Shown here one piece after another: positions 1-12,402 of a DNA stretch of 64,000 nt (the first letter of the stretch is position 1; each line of letters opens with the position of its first letter). The notes beneath the pieces were generated by a model, which was not told the origin of the DNA, searched no databases, and was given only the letters and a program-made list of their open reading frames with translations. The DNA comes from Nectonema munidae (taxonomy: Eukaryota > Nematomorpha > Nectonematoida > Nectonematidae): NCBI GenBank assembly GCA_030549495.1, contig JAUIRK010000553.1, positions 1 through 64,000 on the forward strand, written 5' to 3'. The translations under genes were made by a program, and so were the position numbers.

Positions 1-1796
1 GACCCTACATAAATATGTCTATCCTTAACTTTGGAGGCGATATGAATCAGAAATGAGTAATAAGTTTCAAATTGACCATCCCAATGGAGACACATTGGTC
101 CTAAAAAAATTGGATTGGCTTTGGTTAATCTACTTTTCAATCTTTTTTCCTGAAATACAAAATAAGTCAGAAAACATGATCCTAAATTGAATGTTCGATC
201 AATGGTCATTATACATCCATTATCAATACATTCTAGAAAGTGATTCAATTGAAAATCAGTATATAAAATGAAAGAAGGTGGCTTACCTTGTGTTGAAAAG
301 AAGTGCCTGATAAAAGGATGTTGGTTACAACACATGGAAATTGACATCTGAATTTCTTCAGATAGATTCATGAGTGTATTAGGATTTTCAATTTCATCTC
401 TGCTACGCTTCATGTACCTTATAATTCCGCTGTTGCGAGGTGCTTGATTATCTAAAAGCAAATCTGTATATATTTTTCGTACACTATCTTGAGATTTACT
501 TAATTTTTTCATAACAAGATCTCTTGTTTCCTCATCAGTTCTTACATAAATGTTAGAATTTTTTGAGTTAAGATAAGGAATTAAGGTTGGAAAAGTCCCA
601 ATGTATTCATATGTCATTATTTGGAAAAGATTAGGATTAAGTTTTGGCGACACATAAAAATAAGATATCCTTCTTTGATAATTTTCATCCCTTTTTAACT
701 TTGAATAATGCCTTTTAACATAAATTACATTTGATTCGTCAAGGTGGTTAACCCTGACAAAAGATAAACTGTTATCAGAATTTACTACATAAGAAAACTT
801 ATTAGTTGAGTTTTTAGTCCAGGCACCACAGTCATCGAAAAATTTATTCTTATTTTGAGAAGCCTTTTTAACGAGGAAACATATATTTTCTTTACTGAAC
901 CCCAATGGAACATTATCATATGGAAGAGATGTGTTATTAATAAATTCAAACCAATCATTTCTAGATAAAAATTCTTCTATTTTGATAAACGAATTTGTTT
1001 TATCTGATTGAGTATATACACAAGCGTAACTGTGCTCATAATAAATTGATTTACCAGCCACGGCTTTTAATGACTCACAATTTCTGTTATTAATATCATC
1101 GGAGTGAAATTCAAGCAAAATTTTATCTTTTTTAACCAACTCTTCTATGGGAACTAATTGATCTTTATTTCTGAATACGGAAGAAACATGTTTTTCGCAT
1201 TTAACCAAAGGAACAAAGTGATTTGGAAATGAAGGATAATTTTTTTTGAAATTAGTAGATGTAAATAAAATTTTTATGTTATCAAACGAAGAAATTTTCT
1301 TCGAGTTAAACTCAAGAGGTAAAATGATTGTATTTAATATCAAATGAGCAACATCATCAATTGAATTATACGGTGGATATACTAATCTAATTGGTTTTTT
1401 TAGAACACTTGAAAGAGCACTTATCGTGAAAACATTAGACCAACCGTAATTTGAACATGCACCATAAACTGCATCTTCTAAACTGCATACTTTATTATAC
1501 TCTTCATTCCTATATTTTTCATAGTTTTCAACTAATTCAAATGCTGTTAAAATGCGGTATATAATAGAATAATTTTCATTATCATGAAAGAATATAGAAA
1601 TGGAATTAAACAAACAGTTCCCATCTCCTTTAGTGGTTAAGGGAATGTAGTTTGTGTCCATATTAAACGTGTCTAAAATGTGTTTAGAGTTAAAATCAAG
1701 AGTAGTCGAATACATATTTGGTTCAAAAGTGGGAAGAGGTACTGTTAATATATTTTTATGATGGTGTATATATTTTTTAAAGAGAATATTTTGGAA
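1..1796 (-). CDS. OTU-type cysteine protease fused to MULE-like transposase, partial (runs off left edge)
   Basis: The minus-strand frame is open without a stop for about 598 codons, the longest in the window. The first Met inside it is at 1715, and I number from there. An OTU protease domain comes first. The motif GDGNCLFNSIS puts Asp31 and the nucleophile Cys34 in place, and PNHFVPLV gives His166, so the catalytic triad positions look intact. About 340 residues of unassigned sequence follow. Then the motif TIDRTFNLG (Asp506) and the stretch GPMCLHWDGQFETYYSFL resemble the start of the MULE-type DDE domain found in OTU-containing transposon proteins. The frame is cut by the window edge at residue ~571. 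A Met at 1840 begins a short frame (MNACLNSLNSEKN) ending near 1750; it would join by one frameshift or a small intron, so the true N-terminus is uncertain. It may be an active or recent element, or a domesticated gene. The OTU call is strong; the transposase call is by motif only. Confidence 0.8.
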
Positions 1797-1998
1797 TCAA
1801 AGTTCTTCTCTGAATTTAGACTATTTAAACATGCATTCATATTTAATAAAATATTAGAGTACCTTTCCATTTGACACTATAAAAAGTTATAATAATTAAG
1901 AAAATAAGTGTAAAGGAAACACTAACAAAAATGTAAGATGAGAACAAATATGTATATCTCAAAAGATAGAAAAAGCTAAATATAAAGTTAAACAAAAA

Positions 1999-4900
1999 TA
2001 TAGAAATAATTATCTTACAGAATTGGAAAAGGTAAAAAGTTGTTCTAAAAAATATTAATATTTCATATAAGATAATAACAAAATGAAAAGATAGAAATAA
2101 TTATCTTACAGAATTGGAAAAGGTAAAAAGCTGTTCTAAAAAATATTAATATTTCATATAAGATAATAACAAAATGAAAAGATAGAAATAATTATCTTAC
2201 AGAATTGGAAAAGGTAAAAAGCTGTTCTAAAAAATATTAATATTTCATATAAGATAATAACAAAATGAAAAGATAGAAATAATTATCTTACAGAATTGGA
2301 AAAGGTAAAAAGCTGTTCTAAAAAATATTAATATTTCACATAAGAGAATAACAAAACGAAAAGATAGAAATAATTATCTTACAGAATTGGAAAAGGTAAA
2401 AAGCTGTTCTAAAAAATATTAATATTTCACATAAGAGAATAACAAAACGAAAAGATAGAAATAATTATCTTACAGAATTGGAAAAGGTAAAAAGCTGTTC
2501 TAAAAAATATTAATATTTCACATAAGAGAATAACAAAACGAAAAGATAGAAATAATTATCTTACAGAATTGGAAAAGGTAAAAAGCTGTTCTAAAAAATA
2601 TTAATATTTCACATAAGAGAATAACAAAATGAAAAGATAGAAATAATTATCTTACAGAATTGGAAAAGGTAAAAAGCTGTTCTAAAAAATATTAATATTT
2701 CACATAAGAGAATAACAAAACGAAAAGATAGAAATAATTATCTTACAGAATTGGAAAAGGTAAAAAGCAGTTCTAAAAAATATTAATATTTCATATAAGA
2801 TAATAACAAAATGAAAAGATAGAAATAATTATCTTACAGAATTGGAAAAGGTAAAAAGCTGTTCTAAAAAAATATTAATATTTCACATAAGAGAATAACA
2901 AAACTAAAAGATAGAAATAATTATCTTACAGAATTGGAAAAGGTAAAAAGCTGTTCTAAAAAATATTAATATTTCACATAAGAGAATAACAAAACAAAAA
3001 GATAGAAATAATTATCTTACAGAATTGGAAAAGGTAAAAAGCTGTTCTAAAAAATATTAATATTTCACATAAGAGAATAACAAAACGAAAAGATAGAAAT
3101 AATTATCTTACAGAATTGGAAAAGGTAAAAAGCTGTTCTAAAAAATATTAATATTTCACATAAGAGAATAACAAAACGAAAAGATAGAAATAATTATCTT
3201 ACAGAATTGGAAAAGGTAAAAAGCTGTTCTAAAAAATATTAATATTTCACATAAGAGAATAACAAAACGAAAAGATAGAAATAATTATCTTACAGAATTG
3301 GAAAAGGTAAAAAGCTGTTCTAAAAAATATTAATATTTCACATAAGAGAATAACAAAACGAAAAGATAGAAATAATTATCTTACAGAATTGGAAAAGGTA
3401 AAAAGCTGTTCTAAAAAATATTAATATTTCACATAAGAGAATAACAAAATGAAAAGATAGAAATAATTATCTTACAGAATTGGAAAAGGTAAAAAGCTGT
3501 TCTAAAAAATATTAATATTTCACATAAGAGAATAACAAAACGAAAAGATAGAAATAATTATCTTACAGAATTGGAAAAGGTAAAAAGCAGTTCTAAAAAA
3601 TATTAATATTTCATATAAGATAATAACAAAATGAAAAGATAGAAATAATTATCTTACAGAATTGGAAAAGGTAAAAAGCTGTTCTAAAAATATTAATATT
3701 TCACATAAGAGAATAACAAAACGAAAAGATAGAAATAATTATCTTACAGAATTGGAAAAGGTAAAAAGCTGTTCTAAAAAATATTAATATTTCACATAAG
3801 AGAATAACAAAATGAAAAGATAGAAATAATTATCTTACAGAATTGGAAAAGGTAAAAAGCTGTTCTAAAAAATATTAATATTTCACATAAGAGAATAACA
3901 AAACGAAAAGATAGAAATAATTATCTTACAGAATTGGAAAAGGTAAAAAGCAGTTCTAAAAAATATTAATATTTCATATAAGATAATAACAAAATGAAAA
4001 GATAGAAATAATTATCTTACAGAATTGGAAAAGGTAAAAAGCTGTTCTAAAAATATTAATATTTCACATAAGAGAATAACAAAACGAAAAGATAGAAATA
4101 ATTATCTTACAGAATTGGAAAAGGTAAAAAGCTGTTCTAAAAAATATTAATACTTCACATAAGAGAATAACAAAACGAAAAGATAGAAATAATTATCTTA
4201 CAGAATTGGAAAAGGTAAAAAGCTGTTCTAAAAAATATTAATATTTCACATAAGAGAATAACAAAACGAAAAGATAGAAATAATTATCTTACAGAATTGG
4301 AAAAGATAAAAAGCTGTTCTAAAAAATATTAATATTTCACATAAGAGAATAACAAAACGAAAAGATAGAAATAATTATCTTACAGAATTGGAAAAGGTAA
4401 AAAGCAGTTCTAAAAAATATTAATATTTCACATAAGAGAATAACAAAACGAAAAGATAGAAATAATTATCTTACAGAATTGGAAAAGGTAAAAAGCAGTT
4501 CTAAAAAATATTAATATTTCACATAAGAGAATAACAAAACGAAAAGATAGAAATAATTATCTTACAGAATTGGAAAAGGTAAAAAGCAGTTCTGAAAAAT
4601 ATTAATATTTCACATAAGAGAATAACAAAACGAAAAGATAGAAATAATTATCTTACAGAATTGGAAAAGGTAAAAAGCAGTTCTAAAAAATATTAATATT
4701 TCACATAAGAGAATAACAAAACGAAAAGATAGAAATAATTATCTTACAGAATTGGAAAAGGTAAAAAGCAGTTCTGAAAAATATTAATATTTCATATAAG
4801 AGAATAACAAAACGAAAAGATAGAAATAATTATCTTACAGAATTGGAAAAGGTAAAAAGCAGTTCTGAAAAATATTAATATTTCACATAAGAGAATAACA

Positions 4901-6368
4901 AAACGAAAAGATAGAAATAATTATCTTACAGAATTGGAAAAGGTAAAAAGCTGTTCTAAAAAATATTAATACTTCACATAAGAGAATAACAAAACGAAAA
5001 GATAGAAATAATTATCTTACAGAATTGGAAAAGGTAAAAAGCTGTTCTAAAAAATATTAATATTTCACATAAGAGAATAACAAAACGAAAAGATAGAAAT
5101 AATTATCTTACAGAATTGGAAAAGATAAAAAGCTGTTCTAAAAAATATTAATATTTCACATAAGAGAATAACAAAACGAAAAGATAGAAATAATTATCTT
5201 ACAGAATTGGAAAAGGTAAAAAGCAGTTCTAAAAAATATTAATATTTCACATAAGAGAATAACAAAACGAAAAGATAGAAATAATTATCTTACAGAATTG
5301 GAAAAGGTAAAAAGCTGTTCTAAAAAATATTAATATTTCACATAAGAGAATAACAAAACGAAAAGATAGAAATAATTATCTTACAGAATTGGAAAAGGTA
5401 AAAAGCTGTTCTAAAAAATATTAATATTTCACATAAGAGAATAACAAAATGAAAAGATAGAAATAATTATCTTACAGAATTGGAAAAGGTAAAAAGCTGT
5501 TCTAAAAAATATTAATATTTCACATAAGAGAATAACAAAACGAAAAGATAGAAATAATTATCTTACAGAATTGGAAAAGGTAAAAAGCAGTTCTAAAAAA
5601 TATTAATATTTCATATAAGATAATAACAAAATGAAAAGATAGAAATAATTATCTTACAGAATTGGAAAAGGTAAAAAGCTGTTCTAAAAATATTAATATT
5701 TCACATAAGAGAATAACAAAACGAAAAGATAGAAATAATTATCTTACAGAATTGGAAAAGGTAAAAAGCTGTTCTAAAAAATATTAATATTTCACATAAG
5801 AGAATAACAAAACGAAAAGATAGAAATAATTATCTTACAGAATTGGAAAAGGTAAAAAGCTGTTCTAAAAAATATTAATATTTCACATAAGAGAATAACA
5901 AAACGAAAAGATAGAAATAATTATCTTACAGAATTGGAAAAGGTAAAAAGCAGTCCTAAAAAATATTAATATTTCACATAAGAGAATAACAAAACGAAAA
6001 GATAGAAATAATTATCTTACAGAATTGGAAAAGGTAAAAAGCAGTTCTAAAAAATATTAATATTTCACATAAGAGAATAACAAAACGAAAAGATAGAAAT
6101 AATTATCTTACAGAATTGGAAAAGGTAAAAAGCAGTTCTAAAAAATATTAATATTTCACATAAGAGAATAACAAAACGAAAAGATAGAAATAATTATCTT
6201 ACAGAATTGGAAAAGGTAAAAAGCAGTTCTGAAAAATATTAATATTTCATATAAGATAATAACAAAATGAAAAGATAGAAATAATTATCTTACAGAATTG
6301 GAAAAGGTAAAAAGCAGTTCTAAAAAATATTAATATTTCATATAAGATAATAACAAAATGAAAAGATA
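1999..6368. repeat. 91-bp tandem satellite, about 48 copies
   Basis: A unit of 91 bp repeats head to tail with very little divergence. The landmark TTACAGAATTGG first occurs near 2015 and last near 6292, which is 47 periods. Units differ at a few sites: CTGTTC or CAGTTC, AGAGAAT or AGATAAT, AAACG or AAATG, and 1-nt changes in the A run. Each unit carries the perfect palindrome AAATATTAATATTT. The period is not a multiple of three, so it is not a coding repeat. Shared rare variants show higher-order duplication: a variant unit recurs 364 bp (4 units) and 1638 bp (18 units) apart, and two other rare variants each recur at exactly 819 bp (9 units). Confidence 0.97.
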
Positions 6369-7148
6369 AAAAAAAGTTTCATATAAAAATTGGAAGTTAA
6401 AAATGTCATATGTGATATCAATATTATAACTATAAGAAAAAAATAAAATATTAGAGCATAGTTTATTTTAAAAGTTAAATAGGCTTAAAATTCTTAATTA
6501 CATCTACGAAAGTAAAAAACTTGTAAAGTTGTTTAGAGAACTTACGAGTAGTAAAAATGAAATTAAATTTGAAAATCAAAGAAAAAAGATAATTACGAAA
6601 ATCTCCATTTTTAAAAAACCGATAAAATGGCTGTTGATTCTGTCAGCTTATTTTGCCACAAAAATGGCTACCGAAAAAAATTCCGAATTTTGAATGATCA
6701 TAATATAAAATCTATTGGTTAGATTCTTATGTAATTTTACAAGATTATATATTTTATCATGTTCTATTAGTATTTTAAATTTCAAGTCAATTCATTGAAT
6801 ATTTTTAAAGTTATTAAAGTTTTTCTTGTAAGCTTTTCTGTCAGCTCATTTTGCCAGGACCGAAATAAAATTGATTCACCTAATGGGATTTTTTGCGATT
6901 GTTTGAATATACAATGAAAAAAAATAATAAACTTGCAGAAGTAAGCTTTTAATATATTTTCCCTCATATCATTTTTTTATTCAGTTAATATAAAATAAAA
7001 AATTACAATTCAGAAATTTATTAGAAAAAAGAACTGTATAAAAATAGAATATTTTAATTTTTAATTATTTATTCATCAGATTTCTAAAACAATCCCGAAG
7101 AATGCAAAATACACATCCCCAGAAATTTAAAACGAAATAATCAGCACC
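6369..7148. other. AT-rich stretch, no gene seen
   Basis: No coding similarity is visible on either strand. A ~20-bp direct repeat (TTCTGTCAGCTYATTTTGCCA) occurs near 6637 and 6836. A 61-codon frame at 6782-6967 has no recognisable content. Confidence 0.6.
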
Positions 7149-8330
7149 ATGGCTTCATTTGTAGTTTAAAAAGTTGCCGAGGAAGTAAACTCACCTGAAG
7201 TTCCTTACATTTGTTTGAAAGCCGACGGGACAAAAGACTGTAACTACACCGAGAATATATCAATAGTAAAATTAAAAATTTTAAAAATTTGTTCATTTTG
7301 TCTTAACATATTTATTGTTCAAACATAGATCGTCAGATACTTCAAAGACGGAGAATGTAAAGAGAATTTGCTCGATGTTTGTTCATCAGAAGACGTGAGT
7401 GCGAAGTCTATTGCTGCAAAGATTTTGAAAACATTATATGATCTCAAAATAGACTCCAGTAAAATAATTTCACAGTGCTATGACGGTGCTGATGTTATGT
7501 CTGGTAAAAACCATTCATTACTATGAGTATTTTATCTAAATGTCAAGGTATAAATTATATTTTAATAATCACTTAATTATTTAAAGGTAAACGAGGTGGA
7601 GTCCAGAGTATCATATGTGAACAATTGAAAAAAAAACATTCCATCTTTACATTGTTTCAATCATCAGCTACATCTCTCTATAAATAATTCTCTGAGTGTG
7701 ATTTCTGAGATTTCCAAGGTAATAGCTCTCTGTAAAATGCTTTATAAATTTACTAAAAAGCACAGAGTATTTCAAAATTATTCTGGACAAACTTTAAAGA
7801 GGCTTCTAGAGCAAAGATGGTCTAGTCACTTGGAAACATTTACTGTTGTTTCCAACAACTTCGAAAGGTTAAAAGATTTATTGATTTTCTTTTCGAACAA
7901 TATCTCTAATACAGAAATTTTTATTGAAGCCCAAAAGCTACTTTTGCAATTCTAGAAGTCAAAATTTCTCTTTGTTGTTTTGCTACTCAAAAAATACTTG
8001 AACTGATGTCTCCTTTCTTTTTGCTCAGGTAAGCAAAAAAAATTTTTATTTTAAATTAAAGCTATATATCGATACGGTTACCTTAAGTCACACAACAGCG
8101 ACTTGAATTGTTTGCTCACAATGGTGGAAACATTGTTAGAATCTTTACAATCTTTGAGAGAAAACAATGATTTTTCGTTCAACTATCGAGTTTTTCAGAT
8201 CAAAATCTCTTCACCACATTTTACACATTATGCCATCTTGAAAGAAATGACCTATTTATCTGTTTATACAATGAGAAAATTGACCCTTCTTTACTCAATG
8301 TGAAGCAAAGGTGAGTGATTTCCTTTATTT
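7149..8330 (+). pseudogene. hAT transposase fossil, ZMYM1/DUF4371-like
   Basis: Several segments read in order as a ZMYM1-like hAT transposase. KADGTKD (near 7230) corresponds to the usual ADETKD with the first catalytic Asp. YFKDGECKENLLDVCSSEDV follows, then QCYDGADVMSG, then RGGVQ, HCFNHQLHLS and ISEISKVIALCKMLYKF, and an RWSSH block at about 7830 where the family has its RW motif. Two short introns fit exactly: 7266-7328 (63 bp) and 7504-7586 (83 bp), both GT-AG and joining in frame. The gene is broken: a stop replaces a residue near 7170, the frame shifts between 7620 and 7640 and again near 7950, and the dimerisation domain is not seen downstream. It is a non-functional copy; a host gene of this family is less likely. 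Confidence 0.8.
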
Positions 8331-8360
8331 AAAAAATATTTACTTTCTGATTTAAAAGCA

Positions 8361-8440
8361 GTGGCGTAGTGAGAAAATAGAAGTCAGAGGGGCATAACAA
8401 GAATTAAGGGGGGGGGGGGGGGGAGGGGGTAGGCAATTTT
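8361..8440. repeat. CAGTGGCGTAG-type transposon end and G homopolymer
   Basis: AGCAGTGGCGTAGTGAG resembles the CAGTGGCGTAG ends seen again at 52319 and 52839 in this window, a terminus common on short hAT-like elements. A run of about 17 G interrupted by one A begins near 8409. No partner end was located. Confidence 0.4.
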
Positions 8441-8831
8441 ATAATTAGAGCAGTTATTTTTACTAAAATAACTAGTAAATATAATTAACACTAGAACGAT
8501 CTTGATTTTTTCAAACGTTTCTCAACTATTAATTAGGTAACTTAATATATACAAGCAAAATAGTTTGTATTGGTTTTTATACTAATATATCGTTTTATAA
8601 TTATTTTCAATTTTTTGAAAATTTCCTTAAAAAGTTACGAAAAAACAAGGAAGCGTTTTTAAGTAAGGGTGAAACATATTTGAAGGTATTTCAAAATTTT
8701 ATTATGAATTTTATAATATAAATCCTGTTAGGAAACAAAAGTATTTAAAAATAAGACATTTTCTCCACCATGTGGTGGTAGAGGGGTACAAAAAAACGAA
8801 ACCTACGTAACAAAAAAGATTGCTATACATC
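8441..8831. other. AT-rich stretch, nothing recognised
   Basis: No coding frame or structured repeat is apparent between the G run and the start of the hAT element at 8832. Confidence 0.6.
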
Positions 8832-10625
8832 AGAGGTCGGGAACCTTTTTGACTAAAATAGCCAAAAAAAACACATTTTAAAATCTAATCCTCTGTGAGC
8901 CATGTATATTTTTAAATAGTGAATACTACTAAATGGAAAAAGAAGACCAACAATTTTAGAGTATAATAAGACTTAATTATTTTAAAAAACATTTGTTTAT
9001 CGAAGTTATTTCTTAATAAGCAAAGTACTTCTTACTATTAATGCGACTTCTGGTGCTACATGTTTTTGCTGATGGCTTTGTGTCTGGTTGATACGTGGTG
9101 AGGTTCAGCTTCATGCAGGCGTTTACACTTCCCTTTGTTAAACGCGCCCGCAGGTTGATCATGATGTTTTTCAGGTGTGAGAAAGACTGCTCACATGCAT
9201 ATGTAGAGCAAAACATGGTCAATACTGCAAAACTCACACTCTGCAGTGTTTGGTATGTGACAGCAAGCGCGTTCCAAGTTTTGGCAATCAGCTGGTCTGC
9301 GGGTTGACGTTTTTCATGTCTGCTCATTTGTGTTTGCTTGCCAGCTCTGCTTGGTTCCGTGCAAGTCTTTCCAAATCTTCATTCAGTGATTTGAACTTGG
9401 AGTTATTTGCCATGCACGCGTCTTTAAATTCTCTTAGTTTTTCAAAGTGCAGTAATCGACCTGTTTCAATATCCATTTTAAAGATTTCTAGCTTCTTTTC
9501 AAATGCAAAAACTGTTTGTTAAATGAATAGCACTGTATTTATAACGGCTGGCATTTTAACATTGAGTTGGATGTTCAGTCATGTCCACACGATGAAAAAA
9601 CTTGAGAAGCCATTCATTGTCCGATAACTCGGATTATTCAGTGTCTTTTATTCGAAGAAAATATCGGATTTAACTCAGGCAAACCGCAAAACGGCTAAGC
9701 ACCTTCAATCTTGACAGCCAACGATCATTGCTGTGTAAAACCAGTCCGGAATAATTATTGCCAACTTCACCCCGCAATGCTTTAAACTGCGATCATTTAA
9801 AGCTCGGGTGGCAATAAAGTTCAAACCCAAATGATCAGCGACATCACTTTACCAAGCTGCTTTTTACACATTTGCGCACAAAGTGCCTCCTGATGTAGAA
9901 TGCATTGAAAATTTAGGATGGGTCTGTTCTCGGAAGCGCTACAAATCCTCTGTTTTTCCCACCATGCACGGTCACCGTCAGTACACACGGAAATAAGTTT
10001 ATCCATAGTTACATTTTTTTTCTTTAGCGAACTCTATGAAAGACTTGAATAAAGTCTCTTTCTGTGGCAAAACGGCAAAACTTTACTCACGCAGTGTGTC
10101 ACCTGTAACGTAACGTGCAATAACACTGAACTGGGATAAATCACTCACATCTGTTGATTCATCCAAAGAAAGGGAAAAATATTTCGCTGCATTTATGCCC
10201 TTCACTTGTTGTTCCTCCACTTGATTTGACATCATAATGATACGCTAGTTTTTGCTGACAGAGGCATTTCTTTTATTCTTTTGATTATATTGTCTTTATC
10301 CCAGAAGTCTTCAAAAAGTTTATTAGCCACATCAAGCATGAATGTTTTGACATATTCGCCATCTCTAAATGGCTTTCCGTTCCTCACAATTCCTAACGAA
10401 CCAGCAAATTAAAAAAGCTAGCAGAACTAAAGTCACCTTGTCGGGTCCATACACGGAGTTGCTGCTGACTAGCTTGCACTCTGGACAGTAGCTCTTGACA
10501 AGCCTTCTTTCTGTTGATATGCATTATCCCTCCCTTTTTCCTGAAGGCCACCTGATTTATCTGAGAGCCAGGTGCAGTCATCAAAAGAGCCAGGTCTGGC
10601 TCGCGAGCCATAGGCCAAAACAACG
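8832..10625 (-). mobile_element. Degenerate hAT element (Charlie-like), transposase on minus strand
   Basis: The low-coordinate end CAGAGGTCGGGAACCTTTTT is a classic hAT terminus. The transposase reads from about 10600 down to 9055. The N-terminal half lies at 10635-10040; SEIFF, TMDKLISVCTDG and CILHQEALCAQMCKKQLGKVMS lie at 10150-9840. The C-terminal dimerisation domain at 9327-9055 contains ALTMF-type sequence, TYACEQSFSHLKNIMINL and RLTKGSVNACMKLNLTTYQPD. The domain order is right, but stops and frame changes separate the segments. The high-coordinate end near 10600 has family-like sequence (GAGCCAGGTCTGGCTCGCGA) but no matching inverted terminus or 8-bp duplication that I can see, so this end may be truncated. 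Dead copy. Confidence 0.88.
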
Positions 10626-10695
10626 CATTTTCCATCTGTAAACGGAAATTAGGGAGTATACCAACAATTATTGTTGAATTTTTTGTTCAAAAAAG

Positions 10696-10914
10696 TTGGA
10701 TCTTTCTAGACTTTCTGGAAAAAAAGTTTCAAGACTTCATTGTTATCAATCTTGTGTGTATAATCTTTTAGATAAGAAAGAAGCAATAGATTCTTTTTTT
10801 TCATGCAGCATTGAAGATCGTTGGCTTCTTAAATCTCTTTTCAGACAAGAAAATGATCGTTCACATGACGCTGTGCTGATTCCGATAGTAATCGCACCTT
10901 TGAATGAAAAATAA
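10696..10914 (+). other. 72-codon open frame, unrecognised
   Basis: MDLSRLSGKKVSRLHCYQSC begins a small frame between two transposon fossils. I do not recognise it. It could be a remnant of the plus-strand hAT copy that ends near 8330, displaced by the 8832-10625 insertion. That is inference only, and it may be a chance frame. Confidence 0.2.
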
Positions 10915-10947
10915 ATCAATATCAAAGTATCAATATTTTAAAGTTTT

Positions 10948-11617
10948 TTAAATTCCACCTACATACAGGTCGTATACACTTTTGAACGCATCTCTCAAAG
11001 GATTTAAAATACAGAGAATATCCTTCAAACATTTATGGATTGTTGGAGTGAATTCCCTTTTTAAATAATTTTTAGCAACCAGAATTTGGCTTTCAAAATG
11101 AGCATCATGTACAATTCGCAGATGCTTTAAGAGACATATCATTTCGTTTACGTCCAAATAATTTTCACTATTTGGCCATAGATTTTCAATGCCTTTTATC
11201 AAATTGTTCTGCCCTTCTGAAAATCTTCAAAAATTTTAAATATTTAAGTATATATGCAAAAAAATTTAAAATTTGATTGTACCTATTCTTCATCTCTTCA
11301 ACAGTTATATCAATGACTTCATTAAAGATACTGATATACTCAGATAAATTATCACTTGTCTGACCTGTGGAACTGATTATTACACTCTCTTGAAACTTTT
11401 TTGGAGTTTTTTTAATTCGCTTTGATGTTTGTTCTTTGAAAGTTTCATATTTTTCACAATTTTCCATCAAGTTTCCGAATGAGTATCCATCGTTCCTTAA
11501 TCTACTTAGTTGATCTCTAACTGAGAGAATAAGTTTCCAGGTAGAAAGGGCATCACTGTTGAGTCCCTGAAATTTCAAAAAAAGAAAATGAGTATGAATC
11601 TGAAAACAAAAGTGCAA
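10948..11617 (-). pseudogene. hAT transposase fossil, C-terminal half, ZMYM1-like
   Basis: Two adjoining minus-strand frames read LSTWKLILSVRDQLSRLRND, then an acidic and lysine-rich linker (KRIKKTPKK), then EMKNRYNQ, NSENYLDVNEMICLLKHLR and CLKDILCILNPLRDAFKS. The order matches the region of ZMYM1-like hAT proteins between the insertion domain and the dimerisation domain (the ERSFSKLK block appears degraded to RDAFKS). The frame changes near 11190 and there is no N-terminal half next to it. The assignment rests on domain order and is moderate. Confidence 0.5.
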
Positions 11618-11889
11618 TTTACTTGTGCGTATGTATTGATTGGAAGCAAAACTTTGAAGACTTTATTAAGAAGCTGTAAAACGAAAACAAACTTCTTCTT
11701 TTTTATTTGCATGAATATACCTTGAGCTTCGATACTTCTCAATCATTCTACTTCTAAAGTTAAAACTTGACAATTTTGTAATTTGGGATAAGTACTGCGA
11801 GAGATTTGAGAGTTTTCTATATTCATGGTTTTATTGATTTCATTTCATTTGAATCTTTTTTCAAGATAACTTTTAACGTCACATTCGTT

Positions 11890-12402
11890 TTAATTGAAAT
11901 AATGTTGAAACAAGTAAAGGCATCTTCGACTGAAAAAGTCTCTATGTTGACTTTTTCCGACTAAATCAATGAATCGTGAATATTCTCTAATTTTATTGTT
12001 AGCAAGTTTTGACACAGATTTTTTTTTTAACAATTTCTTGATATTTGGTAATAAAATTCCATCATCTTCATCATTAATTTCTTCACTTCTGGAAGATTTT
12101 AATGAAAATATTTTGCTGTTTGCAACCAATTTGTCAATTTCGTTACAATTGGAACTGAAGTGTTGCCGTTAGGTTTGAAAAGAGAACGTCTTTTTCTATT
12201 ACTAATTTTTAATGATTTAATGGCGGTAATCTACAATTTTGCAGGATAACTGAACTTTTAAGGTAAACTTGTGTAAAAGATGTGAAAAACATGCAATCAT
12301 AAAAAAGTTTGGGAATAAAATTCCATAACTTCTGCAGCGGATATATCGTATGCAACCGCGTTTGTCAACAAAAAAAATTTGTCTTACAAAAAACGCTTTC
12401 AT
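11890..12402 (-). pseudogene. hAT transposase fossil, middle part, same family as 30.5-32.2 kb
   Basis: FPNFFMIACFSHLLHKFTLK at about 12310-12260 aligns with YPNMFHVTCFAHLLHICALK of the hAT at 30504-32215. Downstream, the acidic segment INDEDDGILLPNIKKLLKKK aligns with the DEEEEGILVRRVKEAVNKES segment of that element, and IREYSRFIDLVGKSQ aligns with IKRSYGQLIEMVEKTE. The RWGS block between them is altered and the frame changes between the segments. It is an older, broken member of the same family; both ends are missing. Confidence 0.7.

Noticed and set aside
1-1796. Reading the OTU protein as part of a virus-like or LTR element
   Set aside because: No capsid, integrase, reverse transcriptase or polymerase motif is present; the residues after the OTU domain fit a MULE-like transposase better.
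1999-6368. CRISPR-like array
   Set aside because: The units are contiguous and identical throughout, with no unique spacers, in eukaryotic-type DNA.
9095-9522. Plus-strand ORFs as genes
   Set aside because: They lie opposite the clear minus-strand hAT transposase and have no domain of their own.
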